A stretch of DNA of 64,000 nucleotides from Paenisporosarcina sp. HGH0030. GTDB lineage: Bacteria > Bacillota > Bacilli > Bacillales_A > Planococcaceae. Both the position numbers and the translations under genes were made by a program. Of this stretch, positions 53,572-62,564 are shown piece after piece. Numbering within the stretch: the stretch's first letter is position 1; the number at the start of each line of letters is the position of its first letter. The DNA lies in the NCBI RefSeq assembly GCF_000411295.1, contig NZ_KE150421.1:1494835-1558834 (forward strand), given 5' to 3'. Under the pieces are notes generated by a model. It was not told the origin of the DNA, ran no database searches, and saw only the letters and a program-made list of their open reading frames with translations.

Positions 53572-53820
53572 GTCTTTCCTCCTCAAGTTATTACATAATC
53601 GTTTATACATATAAATCCATAAGTATTATAGCATGAAACCGATGATGGTAAACAGTATTCGTAAAAATGAATGTTTCTTCCTATGAATATAACCATTAAC
53701 TTGTCAAATAAAACACTTTCATCCTATTAGACGTCCGAAGTGATTATATGTTTCATAGTATTTCCTTCAATTTTTTGTTAAAATAAGTAGGTGTATAGAA
53801 ATAAAAGGAGCGTAAAAATT
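53572..53820. other. Divergent promoter region tagO / secA2
   Basis: About 250 AT-rich nt between divergent genes. Promoters for both must lie here, but I see only weak hexamers. No hairpin of note and no gene. Confidence 0.35.
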
Positions 53821-56181
53821 ATGATTTCCCTTTTTAAACGGTCAACAGAAACTAGCGAACGCCAATTAAAGAAATATCGTAAATTAGTAGATCAAATTAA
53901 TAACCTGGAAGATACATATTCTCAAAAATCAGATGATGAATTAAGAGAAGCCACTCAAGTGTTCAAAAAACGAATTGAAAATGGCGAAAAAATTCAGGCC
54001 ATTATTCCAGATGCTTTTGCTGTTGTTCGTGAAGCTTCGAAACGCGTCCTAAATATGCGTCACTTCGATGTCCAGTTAATTGGAGGTCTAGTATTGACTG
54101 AAGGCAATATTGCCGAAATGCCAACCGGAGAAGGTAAAACACTCGTTGCATCCCTGCCTTCTTACGTGCGCGCACTTGAAGGGAAAGGCGTTCATGTCAT
54201 AACGGTAAATGAATATTTAGCGAATCGTGACTTTGAACAAATCGGACAGATCCATCGCTTTTTAGGATTGACAGTCGGCATCAATCTGCCATTGATGCAA
54301 CCGGCCATGAAACAAGAAGCCTACAATGCGGACATTACGTACGGTGTGGGAACAGAGTTTGGTTTTGATTATTTGCGTGATAATATGGCACCTGACCTTT
54401 CCCAAAAAGTCCAACGCCCTTACCATTTTGCCATTATAGATGAAGTGGATAGCGTATTGGTTGACGAAGCCAAAACACCGTTGATTGTGGCCGGCAAAAT
54501 GTCAGCTGATGCAGATTTACATATGATTGCAGCTCGTTTGGCTAAACGATTTATCATAGAGCGTGACTACGATTTCGATGATGAAACGAAAGCAACATCA
54601 TTAACTGAAACCGGAATCGAAAAAGTGGAAGCGGCTTTTGGCATTGATAATCTTTATGATTTGGAGCATCAGACTTTGTTCCATTATGTCATTCAGGCAG
54701 TTCGTGCTCATGTAATGTTTGAACGCGATGTTGATTATATCGTTAAAGAAGATAAAATCTTCTTAGTCGATATGTTTACTGGACGAATCATGGATGGCCG
54801 TACATTGTCTGATGGATTACATCAAGCAATTGAAGCTAAAGAAGGCGTTACGATTACGGAAGAAAATAAAGCCCAAGCCCAAATCACCATTCAAAACTAT
54901 TTCCGGATGTATCCCCTACTTTGCGGGATGACGGGTACGGCAAAAACGCAGGAAAAAGAATTCCTTGAAGTATATGGAATGCAAGTTCTGCAAATTCCGA
55001 CAAACCGCCCACGCATTCGTAAAGATGAAACGGATCAAGTCTATGAAACGATTGAGCAGAAATATACAGCTGTTGCCAAGGAAGTAAAAGCCCGTCACAC
55101 AACTGGACAACCTGTTTTAGTCGGAACTACTTCTATTTTGCAATCAGAAGAAGTAGCGAAATATTTAAAACAACTAGACTTGGAATTCCAACTGTTGAAT
55201 GCAAAAAGCGTGGAGCAGGAAGTATTCTTGATTTCACAAGCTGGTCAATTAAACCAAATTACCGTTGCCACTAACATGGCTGGTCGAGGAACTGATATCG
55301 AACTGGGTGATGGTGTTTCTGATGTAGGCGGACTATTTGTCCTCGGAACTGAAAAGCATGAAAATCGTCGAATTGATAATCAATTACGCGGTCGCTCTGG
55401 ACGCCAAGGCGATCCAGGTGAGTCTCAATTCTTTATTTCCCTCGAGGATGATATGTTCAAACGTTTTGCAAAAGATGATCTAGAGAAATTCAATAAAAAA
55501 GTGAAAACTGATAGCATAGGTCTTGTCCTTGGTAAAGATGTTCATGAACTGACGGAACGTACACAGCGTATTGTCGAAGGATCTCATTTCTCCATGCGTG
55601 AGTACAACCTTAAATTGGATGATGTCATCAATGAACAACGAAAAGTCATTTATACCTTAAGAGACAAAGTGCTTGAAAGAAATGATTTGATTGATCAATT
55701 ACACAAAATGTTGGATGAAACAGTCGAGTTTGTTGTAGGGGAAAGTTGCTCAGAAGACGAACTTTCTGCACACTGGAATTTCGACCAAATCGAACAAACG
55801 ATGAATCAAATTCTTCTAGCACCTGTTACATTGAATCGTTCTGTTTCTAAAGTGAAAGATATTATTAAACAACTTCAGCCGGCAGTAAATGAATTGAAAG
55901 ATTACATGTCCACTTTCTCTGAGCAGCCTGAGGTTATGAATACCATTCCACAAGTGATGCTTGCCTACTTGGATTCAACATGGGTACGACATTTAGAGGC
56001 GATGACACGATTGAAAGAGGGCATCGGTTTACGTGCATATCAACAAGAAGACCCAATGCGCATTTACCAAAATGAAGGTCTGGAGCTTTTTGAAATGCAT
56101 TACCAGGAGCTACGCCGTTCAATCGCAACTGAGATTATCAACTTTATGAAAATTATTTCAACTCGAGAGGAGACGATTTAA
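53821..56181 (+). CDS. secA2: Accessory Sec system translocase SecA2 (Bacillus S-layer type)
   Basis: A 786-residue SecA paralogue: Walker A MPTGEGKTLVASLP, Walker B IDEVDSVLVDEAKTPLI, preprotein domain, [13 protein letters not shown] and [13 protein letters not shown]. It ends EIINFMKIISTREETI and lacks the zinc-binding SEC-C tail present in SecA1, and is about 50 residues shorter. AAAGGAGCG 8 nt before the ATG at 53821 decides the start. It is followed with 1-nt overlap by slaP, the arrangement described for B. anthracis, where SecA2-SlaP aid export of S-layer proteins. Substrates are likely surface proteins encoded nearby. Confidence 0.95.
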   Translation: MISLFKRSTETSERQLKKYRKLVDQINNLEDTYSQKSDDELREATQVFKKRIENGEKIQAIIPDAFAVVREASKRVLNMRHFDVQLIGGLVLTEGNIAEMPTGEGKTLVASLPSYVRALEGKGVHVITVNEYLANRDFEQIGQIHRFLGLTVGINLPLMQPAMKQEAYNADITYGVGTEFGFDYLRDNMAPDLSQKVQRPYHFAIIDEVDSVLVDEAKTPLIVAGKMSADADLHMIAARLAKRFIIERDYDFDDETKATSLTETGIEKVEAAFGIDNLYDLEHQTLFHYVIQAVRAHVMFERDVDYIVKEDKIFLVDMFTGRIMDGRTLSDGLHQAIEAKEGVTITEENKAQAQITIQNYFRMYPLLCGMTGTAKTQEKEFLEVYGMQVLQIPTNRPRIRKDETDQVYETIEQKYTAVAKEVKARHTTGQPVLVGTTSILQSEEVAKYLKQLDLEFQLLNAKSVEQEVFLISQAGQLNQITVATNMAGRGTDIELGDGVSDVGGLFVLGTEKHENRRIDNQLRGRSGRQGDPGESQFFISLEDDMFKRFAKDDLEKFNKKVKTDSIGLVLGKDVHELTERTQRIVEGSHFSMREYNLKLDDVINEQRKVIYTLRDKVLERNDLIDQLHKMLDETVEFVVGESCSEDELSAHWNFDQIEQTMNQILLAPVTLNRSVSKVKDIIKQLQPAVNELKDYMSTFSEQPEVMNTIPQVMLAYLDSTWVRHLEAMTRLKEGIGLRAYQQEDPMRIYQNEGLELFEMHYQELRRSIATEIINFMKIISTREETI

Positions 56182-57077
56182 TGGGCATTTTTTCGATTTT
56201 CAAGAAGACCGAAAAAACGGGTGCTGATAGTACCGTTGAGTCAACAGAGTTAGTTAATGGCACTGAACCGAGTGCTCAGTCGGAAGAAGTCACTACAGCA
56301 TTGTCCCTTCATCCTGCTTGGGATGTACCGAAAGAACAACAATATGTATTCAGCTTCCTTTCGAATGAGCTTGAATCATTAAAACCAAATCAAATTTCTT
56401 TATCAGGCATCGATATTGAGCAAGACGACAATACACAAGCTTGGTTGGTTAAAGCATTTTTACGGACATCATTGGCCACTCCCATTACATTGAATACAGC
56501 TGAGCTCGTGCTGATCGATCAAAATGAACAAGTGGTGGCAGCAAAAGAATTCAATCTTGCGGAACTAGGTGAATTGCCTGCAACCAGTGCACGACCTTGG
56601 GTATTTGTTTTTGAACAGCCGACTTTAAAAGGAGAACTTCCTAAGGATGGTTGGCGTTTAGCTTTCAACGTTCAATCGTTGGTACCACACAAGATCGAAT
56701 TGGACGCAGCTTGGGAAGAAGCTCTAAGCGACGAACAAAAAGATGGCTTAAAGAAAATTGTTGATTCCCTGCCTAAACTTCATGACAGAGAAGTAAACTT
56801 CAGTGGATTCCAGGCAAAAGTTCAGCCAGATGGTACTCTTGCGGTCTCCCTGTTTATTAGAAATGGGCACTCCCAGCAAATCACATTAGAGCAACTTCCA
56901 CTGGAAGTGCTCGATGCGAATGGCAAAATTGTGGCACAAGGCGCATTTACGATTGATCAACTTAAGGTTAATGCAAATACTTCTAAACCCTGGACCTTCT
57001 TGTTCCCTAAGGAAATGGTCATCAATAAAGATTCTGACATGTCTAAATGGACCGTCAGAGTGCCTCAGAGCGCTTAA
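56181..57077 (+). CDS. slaP: Accessory Sec system S-layer assembly protein SlaP
   Basis: A 298-residue protein without signal peptide or membrane helix, so cytoplasmic. It carries a tandem duplication of about 105 residues: repeat 1 (43-150; HPAWDVPKEQQYVFSF, ... ARPWVFVFEQPTL) and repeat 2 (173-280; DAAWEEALSDEQKDGL, ... SKPWTFLFPKEM). The N-terminal 40 residues are acidic and probably disordered. This duplicated domain is characteristic of SlaP, which works with SecA2. The start overlaps the secA2 stop (TAATG), giving coupled, stoichiometric production. Confidence 0.92.
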   Translation: MGIFSIFKKTEKTGADSTVESTELVNGTEPSAQSEEVTTALSLHPAWDVPKEQQYVFSFLSNELESLKPNQISLSGIDIEQDDNTQAWLVKAFLRTSLATPITLNTAELVLIDQNEQVVAAKEFNLAELGELPATSARPWVFVFEQPTLKGELPKDGWRLAFNVQSLVPHKIELDAAWEEALSDEQKDGLKKIVDSLPKLHDREVNFSGFQAKVQPDGTLAVSLFIRNGHSQQITLEQLPLEVLDANGKIVAQGAFTIDQLKVNANTSKPWTFLFPKEMVINKDSDMSKWTVRVPQSA

Positions 57078-57112
57078 AAGCGATTTATCTATTCTCAGGT
57101 CATATTAAATAG

Positions 57113-57145
57113 AAAAAGCATGTGAGCAATCGCTCACATGCTTTT
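57113..57145. terminator. Bidirectional terminator between slaP and glycosidase gene
   Basis: AAAAGCATGTGAGC pairs perfectly with GCTCACATGCTTTT around AATC; A and T runs flank it on both sides, serving both converging units. Confidence 0.92.
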
Positions 57146-57146
57146 C

Positions 57147-59657
57147 TTATTGCACTTTAAACTCCGTTATCGAGTCTTTTACCATTCGAACACCTTTTCC
57201 ATTCGGTACGAAATGTGTAACGACTAGTCGATAGGATTTCCCTTTCACATATCCTCCCGTTGGTGCACTGACGACAACCTTAGTTGCATCACTTCCCGTA
57301 CGGACAGCTATACTTTGGCGAGTACCGAACTCATCCTCGACAAAAACATGCTTCGTGTTGAAAAATGCGGAATTCATTTGTTGATTGAAAGTCACCGTAA
57401 ATTGTTTATTTGTATCCACGACTCTCGCTGACGAAGAAGGAACAAACGATTTTGTAGGAATTGGTTGATTTGAATAAACGGCTTGGACCTGGTCAAGCCA
57501 AATCGAACCCTTACCTTTCTTCGCTGAAGAAGTTTCAGCAATATATATCTTGTTCAATTTTACTGGACTTTGGACATTAGTCGGAATCGTTGCTTCAACG
57601 TATTTCCAGCCTACCCAATTAAGTCCTCCATCTTGAGTAAAGTCAATCACTGTTTCGCGACCATTAGCATCTGTTATGGCTGCGCGTAACCAATGATTTG
57701 CACCATCTCCATACACCCATGCACCAATTTTCTTAGGTGCCGCAGGAATGGACAAACCGTTCGGCCAAGTCAAGTACGATACGGAGGTACCCTCAGCAAA
57801 GCTTGAAAAATCATAAGACAACTTAAGGGAACTGGATCCTTCTTTAGCCTGCAATGTTTTTTCTAAACCAATGGTTGCAGATGAACGGATAGTTTCTGCC
57901 TTTAATCCTGTGAGTGAGTCTAATCCACTGACTTGTAATGATTTATTTGAAACCGTAACAGGAATCGACACACGTGCAGATCCGAAGGTTCCTGTGATTG
58001 AACCCGTAGCTTCACTATTTCCTGCATTGAAAGTAGTGCCGTTGATTGAGCCTATGCCTCCTGTTGTCGTCCAGGAAACAGCTGCAGGATTGAAAATAAC
58101 TTTTTGATTATTACTGATTCCATTCACTTGGAAATTAGCTGATTCTCCAAGTCCGACACGAACTTCTGAAGGAGATGCCACTAATTGTTCAATCGTATCG
58201 GTAACTGTAACAGGAATTGAAACCGTAGCGGTATCGTATTTTGCGGTGATTTGCCCTGTTCCTGCTTTTACTCCGACGAAGCGATTATTTTCAATCTTCC
58301 CTACTCCATTTGAAACTTCCTGAAGTTCTAGTTTCGTAGAATCTACTATTAAGGGATTATAATATTGATCTAACACATAATTTACTTTAAAACCTAGAGA
58401 TGCACCAACAGCAACGATTCCCTCTTGATCCTGAGAGACATTTATATGAGTGGCTTGTCCATTAGGTGCAGTACTAATTGCTTCCAAAATAGCAGAGACG
58501 GAACGTTCAGAACCATCCGAAGGTCGGTTAATTAGAGATGGATATACATTTCCATAACGGCGTGTAACCATTGCCGTTGATCCACCACCATCCAAGTTGA
58601 TGGCATTGTAAGCACCGATTGAAACAAGGTACTTTGAAAATTCAAGTAGGGTCATTCCTTGGCTGTAACCAGACTGACGACCATCGACCGTAACGAAATA
58701 TGCACGACTGCCAGTGGCATCGGTCGCAACAGCGGTACGGGAAGTTCTTTCAGTCGCACGACCGGCAGTGATATCAATTGTCAAAGCAGACTTTCCATCC
58801 TGTACGAGTAAAGGACCTGATGCCAACATGAATTGTGAGCCTTTCCATGCAGAATCAACATCAACTGTCAGTGAAACGTCATCTCCTATTTTCATAGATG
58901 ATAATTTAGCACTCGATGTTCCAGATGCGGATAGAACAAAACCATCTTTCGGGATTGTCGAAGAAGTATACTGACCATACGGACGTATAGCGGATACTTT
59001 ACCGGTCACTTTTTCTCCGAATTTCAACTGGGAGTCTACTTTTTTTGTTACTCCCGTTACAACCACTTCAATTCCATATTGGTTTTGACGGGTTTTTTCT
59101 TCACGAAAACCTTCCGTGTATAAAATTAATTCGTTATTTGCTCTTTCCCGGTTCATATCTGTCGTCTTAAATGACGACCCATTATGTTCAATTGTACGTT
59201 CTAACGAATAACGCCCAACTTTCGCTTTATTTTCAGCCGTCACACCAAATGCAGCTGGCACGTACATATAGTCATTAAAATTAGTTGAAACTCTTCCTAA
59301 ATTAACGATTTGATCATCTTTTGCCAGTAAATATGAAGGATAACGATTTTCGAAGGTGTAAAAAGATGCATTAATTGCACCAACTACATTATGGCTCGGA
59401 TATGTATGTTCTTTTGATAAATTAGTTACTGTCTTAAGTGTATTGATTGGATTGGATACCCCGTATTCGATTTTAGTATACGGATTTGTGACATCGATGG
59501 AGAGTTTGTTTACTTTTTGTGGGTAACCTCCCACTGATGTCGAGATAGTTTCGTGGTGTATACCAGGAGATAACGTAGCGGCAGAAACGGGTAAACTTGA
59601 AAAGACTAGAATGAATGCTAGTAGAAAAGCAGGCATTCTTTTTAATTTTGGGTACAT
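57147..59657 (-). CDS. Secreted phosphodiester glycosidase (NAGPA) family protein with Ig-like domains
   Basis: An 836-residue exported protein: signal peptide (1-26, VSAA); NAGPA domain to about residue 400 (SRTAVATDATGSRAYFVTVDGRQ..., AINLDGGGSTAM, RSVSAILEA); two bacterial Ig-like (Big-2 type) repeats (about 400-600); a carbohydrate-binding-like domain (about 605-735, GAWVYGDGANHWLRAAI, GSIWLDQVQAVY); and a C-terminal SbsA-type Ig domain (VDTNKQFTVTFNQQMN). NAGPA enzymes hydrolyse phosphodiester-linked sugars; wall teichoic acid is a plausible substrate (inference). No SLH or sortase motif is seen, so attachment may be through the beta domains. AAGGAGCTG precedes the ATG. Convergent with secA2-slaP. 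Confidence 0.9.
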   Translation of the reverse strand: MYPKLKRMPAFLLAFILVFSSLPVSAATLSPGIHHETISTSVGGYPQKVNKLSIDVTNPYTKIEYGVSNPINTLKTVTNLSKEHTYPSHNVVGAINASFYTFENRYPSYLLAKDDQIVNLGRVSTNFNDYMYVPAAFGVTAENKAKVGRYSLERTIEHNGSSFKTTDMNRERANNELILYTEGFREEKTRQNQYGIEVVVTGVTKKVDSQLKFGEKVTGKVSAIRPYGQYTSSTIPKDGFVLSASGTSSAKLSSMKIGDDVSLTVDVDSAWKGSQFMLASGPLLVQDGKSALTIDITAGRATERTSRTAVATDATGSRAYFVTVDGRQSGYSQGMTLLEFSKYLVSIGAYNAINLDGGGSTAMVTRRYGNVYPSLINRPSDGSERSVSAILEAISTAPNGQATHINVSQDQEGIVAVGASLGFKVNYVLDQYYNPLIVDSTKLELQEVSNGVGKIENNRFVGVKAGTGQITAKYDTATVSIPVTVTDTIEQLVASPSEVRVGLGESANFQVNGISNNQKVIFNPAAVSWTTTGGIGSINGTTFNAGNSEATGSITGTFGSARVSIPVTVSNKSLQVSGLDSLTGLKAETIRSSATIGLEKTLQAKEGSSSLKLSYDFSSFAEGTSVSYLTWPNGLSIPAAPKKIGAWVYGDGANHWLRAAITDANGRETVIDFTQDGGLNWVGWKYVEATIPTNVQSPVKLNKIYIAETSSAKKGKGSIWLDQVQAVYSNQPIPTKSFVPSSSARVVDTNKQFTVTFNQQMNSAFFNTKHVFVEDEFGTRQSIAVRTGSDATKVVVSAPTGGYVKGKSYRLVVTHFVPNGKGVRMVKDSITEFKVQ

Positions 59658-59746
59658 GATGCAGCTCCTTAATGTTAGATTCTACTAATAATTATACTAA
59701 AATTTAGTAAAATAGAAATAGTCTATTTGTAATTGTTTTCCATAAA
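59658..59746. other. Leader of glycosidase gene
   Basis: AT-rich 89 nt upstream of the NAGPA-family gene, nothing else recognised. Confidence 0.3.
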
Positions 59747-59791
59747 CGAAAAAGAATCCACAGGAGACCAGTCCCGTGGATTCTTTTTCGC
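59747..59791 (-). terminator. Terminator after SLH protein gene
   Basis: CGAAAAAGAATCCAC pairs with GTGGATTCTTTTTCG around GGAGACCAGTCCC (inner GGA/TCC). It has A/T flanks and lies 111 nt beyond the SLH gene stop. Confidence 0.85.
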
Positions 59792-59901
59792 GCATCAACC
59801 AAGTTTTTAAGTTTATGAAAATACAAAACAGGATTTTTAATACGTTTTCATTGTATCACAATTCAGAATTAGTACAAGATGGTAATTTTTCATTTTACAA
59901 T

Positions 59902-60519
59902 TTAATCAACTGAAATTACATCTGGGGGTGTAAGTGACCCAGCAGTTTCTGCACGGTAGATGAATAATGCAAATTCACCTCGTGTAATATTTGCTTTAGA
60001 ACCAAATTCAGTAGCCGTTTTCCCTTGTGTAATATTACTTTCAAGCAAAGCTGCTACAAAAGGTTTCACTGTCGAAAGAACATCAGTAAATGGAATATCC
60101 ATAGAAGTAGCCTTCAAATCGTATGTAAGTGCAATGACCTTCGCCATTTGTTCACGTGACATAGATTGATAACTTCCGAAAGTCTTGGTCGATAAACCAT
60201 TCATAATTCCGTTAGCCGCAAGAGCATTAACAGCCCATTGACGATCTTTAGGAACGTCCGTGAATCCTGCTTGTTGATAATTCCCATCCGGAGTAAAACC
60301 ATTTACACGGGCAATCATGACTGCTGCATCAATACGTTTGATTTCGTTGGAAATACCGAATTGCGTTTCACTGATTCCCTGTGCATATCCTTTACTGACA
60401 ATATGGTCCACAGCTGGTTTATATGTATTATTTACATCTGAAAAAGCCGCAAGAACCGAGTTCAAAGGAAGTAGGACGACAATTGCCAATGACAAAAGCA
60501 ACAAAGTTTTTTTCAACAT
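59902..60519 (-). CDS. Small protein consisting of three SLH domains
   Basis: A 205-residue secreted protein: signal peptide (about 1-25, LNSVLAA) and three S-layer homology domains, starting FSDVNNTYKPAVDHI, FTDVPKDRQWAVNAL and FTDVLSTVKPFVAAL. Each has the helix-loop-helix with a glycine-rich turn (GYAQGISETQF, GIMNGLSTKTFG, NITQGKTATEFG) and the ITR/SRE motif (NITRGEFALF, SMSREQMAKV; KRIDAAV is the weak first copy). There is no cargo domain, only a ten-residue tail. SLH trimers bind pyruvylated wall polymer, so it would coat the wall surface. GAGGTGAGC favours the ATG at 60519 over the upstream GTG. Confidence 0.92.
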   Translation of the reverse strand: MLKKTLLLLSLAIVVLLPLNSVLAAFSDVNNTYKPAVDHIVSKGYAQGISETQFGISNEIKRIDAAVMIARVNGFTPDGNYQQAGFTDVPKDRQWAVNALAANGIMNGLSTKTFGSYQSMSREQMAKVIALTYDLKATSMDIPFTDVLSTVKPFVAALLESNITQGKTATEFGSKANITRGEFALFIYRAETAGSLTPPDVISVD

Positions 60520-60666
60520 TTTACAGCTCACCTCTTTTTAAGTCTCTTATAAGTGTAACAAAATATGGAAATGAATACCACCATGTAAATAGTGCCAGGC
60601 CCTCCCACTCTCAGTCGGCAAGATTGAGATTCAAACGGAATGACCTGACACTTAGTTTTGAATGCT
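60520..60666. other. Gap with imperfect inverted repeat
   Basis: AGTGCCAGGCC (about 60589) and GACCTGACACT (about 60644) form an imperfect inverted repeat around TCGGCAAGATTGAG. It may be a terminator of the acyltransferase gene or a short repeat; not decisive. Confidence 0.35.
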
Positions 60667-61689
60667 TTATGGTACTAGTTTATTAACGAGTGGAATTTTT
60701 TGAAGTATCCACACGATGACAAATGATGAAAAGAATATAGCAATCCACACTAGCGGCACTGCAAGTACTGGATGAACCCAATATTCGTCAAACCCTATAC
60801 GGCGACCATATAACTGGATGATGGGATGTAACAAATAGATTCCCATGCTGGCAGCACTGATTTTTTGAATAACAGTATTCGGCTTGAAGACATTCGGAAA
60901 CTGCTGAAATAATACAAATAAGAAAACAGCAATCACCACCGTATTCGGGGCAATATACAAATAGAAGAAACCATCCAATCTCCCGTCATTCTGGAGAGTC
61001 AAAACATATGTGCCGTAGGCTGTTACTGCATACCCGATCACGGCTAACAGTCCAAGCAAAGGCAACCATTTCCGTTTGAGAGGAAATAAGATTAAATACG
61101 CGCCTAAAATAAAGTAGCCAATATACGTACCGAACAGTCCAGCAGACAAAGCCAGCCCAAAATCGAAGAATTTTGGTACGAATGGAAACAAGCTTGACAT
61201 GACAAACCAAGCTCCTATAAAGTATTGCAGCATTTGTTTAGAAGAGGAACTGACAATTTGTCTTAAAAACGGGGTCATTAAATATAAACCCAAAATAACG
61301 TATAGAAACCATAAATGGAAAAACACAGAGTCCGTCAACACCATTTTAATCATTTGTTTCCACGTATGTTCTTCAAACCACATGAATTTGCGATAGACGA
61401 TGTAAATAATACTCCACGCCAGTAACGGTATTGCAACCTTACTAACCCGCTTCTTGAAAAAAGGGATTAACGGTTCTTGTTGTTTGCGCGTCAACAATAG
61501 TGCCCCACTGATCATGAAAAATAATGGGACACTGTTACGTAAGGCAGAATCCAATAGATTTGCAAACCACCAAATTTGGTGACCAATCTCCATACTTGAT
61601 ACTAGCTGTGCTACCACATGTATGCCTACGACTGAAAAGATGGCGAAAACTCTCATCCAGTCCATATAATCATAACGCTCAGTCGACAT
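60667..61689 (-). CDS. Acyltransferase family 3 membrane protein (OafA-like)
   Basis: A 340-residue protein with about ten helices. RYDYMDWMRVFAIFSVVGIHV is the acyltransferase-3 opening with its catalytic histidine, followed by RNSVPLFFMISGALLLTRK and IQKISAASMGIYLLHPIIQLYG. Members O-acylate sugars or wall polymers at the membrane. It fits a wall-polymer or S-layer glycan decoration role beside tagO and SLH genes, but an exopolysaccharide role cannot be excluded. AAAGGATATG lies upstream. Single gene. Confidence 0.88.
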   Translation of the reverse strand: MSTERYDYMDWMRVFAIFSVVGIHVVAQLVSSMEIGHQIWWFANLLDSALRNSVPLFFMISGALLLTRKQQEPLIPFFKKRVSKVAIPLLAWSIIYIVYRKFMWFEEHTWKQMIKMVLTDSVFFHLWFLYVILGLYLMTPFLRQIVSSSSKQMLQYFIGAWFVMSSLFPFVPKFFDFGLALSAGLFGTYIGYFILGAYLILFPLKRKWLPLLGLLAVIGYAVTAYGTYVLTLQNDGRLDGFFYLYIAPNTVVIAVFLFVLFQQFPNVFKPNTVIQKISAASMGIYLLHPIIQLYGRRIGFDEYWVHPVLAVPLVWIAIFFSSFVIVWILQKIPLVNKLVP

Positions 61690-61797
61690 TCTCTCATATC
61701 CTTTCTACATCAAAAAATCTTGAACTAACTTTATTTCTAAACTTCTTTGCTCTCGCGATTCTATTTCGAAGACTCACATCATATTATTCCATATAAA

Positions 61798-61836
61798 AAC
61801 GCCTTATCGCAAATTGAATTTACGACAAGGCGTATG
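61798..61836 (-). terminator. Terminator after NlpC/P60 gene
   Basis: ACGCCTTATCG and CGACAAGGCGT pair with one mismatch around CAAATTGAATTTA. It lies 12 nt beyond the gene stop. Confidence 0.75.
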
Positions 61837-61847
61837 AGAATGTAAGT

Positions 61848-62348
61848 TTATTTTTTAGCTGAAGCTACTTGGGATACATTTGCAACACGCTTAGCGCCAA
61901 TGTATTTTGAACCCCAGTAGTAGGGATCGTTAAGTTTTGCAATTGAAACACCTTTGCTAGATGATGAGTGAGCGAATTTTCCTCCACCGACGTAAACTCC
62001 CACATGAGATACACCCTTACCTGAAGTATTGAAGAAAACCAAATCGCCCGCTTGTAGATTTTTCTTAGCAACTGATGAGCCTGTTGAGTACATGCCTGCA
62101 GATGTTCTTGGAAGATCAACACCTACTTGATTGTAAACATAACCGATAAATCCTGAGCAATCAAATCCGTTTGCTGTCGTTCCACCACGTAAATACTTTG
62201 TTCCCATAACATTATTTGCTGCAGATACAAGCTTGCTTGAATCAACACCACTTGAAGCGTCCACTTCGTTTGCTAATGGAGCAACAATTAATAGTATAGC
62301 GAAAGTAATCATCGTAAGAACTTTAAGGAACTGAGACTGTAACTTCAT
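61848..62348 (-). CDS. Secreted NlpC/P60 (C40) peptidoglycan hydrolase
   Basis: A 166-residue exported protein: signal peptide (1-31, ANEVDA), then a single NlpC/P60 domain. Catalytic Cys64 is in NGFDCSGFIGYVY, His115 in KGVSHVGVYVGGG and a supporting His127 in KFAHSS. It should cut between D-Glu and diamino acid in wall peptides. There are no SH3b, LysM or SLH anchoring domains, so it acts as a small diffusible hydrolase. AACCGGAGGATTC precedes the ATG. The intact catalytic triad suggests activity. Confidence 0.93.
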   Translation of the reverse strand: MKLQSQFLKVLTMITFAILLIVAPLANEVDASSGVDSSKLVSAANNVMGTKYLRGGTTANGFDCSGFIGYVYNQVGVDLPRTSAGMYSTGSSVAKKNLQAGDLVFFNTSGKGVSHVGVYVGGGKFAHSSSSKGVSIAKLNDPYYWGSKYIGAKRVANVSQVASAKK

Positions 62349-62520
62349 GAATTAGAATCCTCCGGTTTGGCCAATGGCTAAAAATTTTCTGAAAACTTAA
62401 CTAAAGTCATCTTACCATGAAATATACCTGTTTTATTTTACAGTTGTGTAACAATGTCGTTACATTATGAGTCGAATTTAAGATAATCTTGTAATAATTG
62501 AATGTTCAGACTATTAAACA
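62349..62520. other. Leader of NlpC/P60 gene
   Basis: 172 AT-rich nt containing the leader. The complement has CAATTGGC... no strong promoter or gene is recognised. Confidence 0.3.
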
Positions 62521-62556
62521 TAAAAAAAAGCAGTGACCGATTTGGCCACTGCTTTT
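62521..62556 (-). terminator. Terminator after 5'-nucleotidase family gene
   Basis: AAAAGCAGTG and CACTGCTTTT pair (with inner ACC/GGC bases) around GATTT; the A run at 62521-62528 is the T tail on the complement. Confidence 0.85.
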
Positions 62557-62564
62557 GCATGTTA

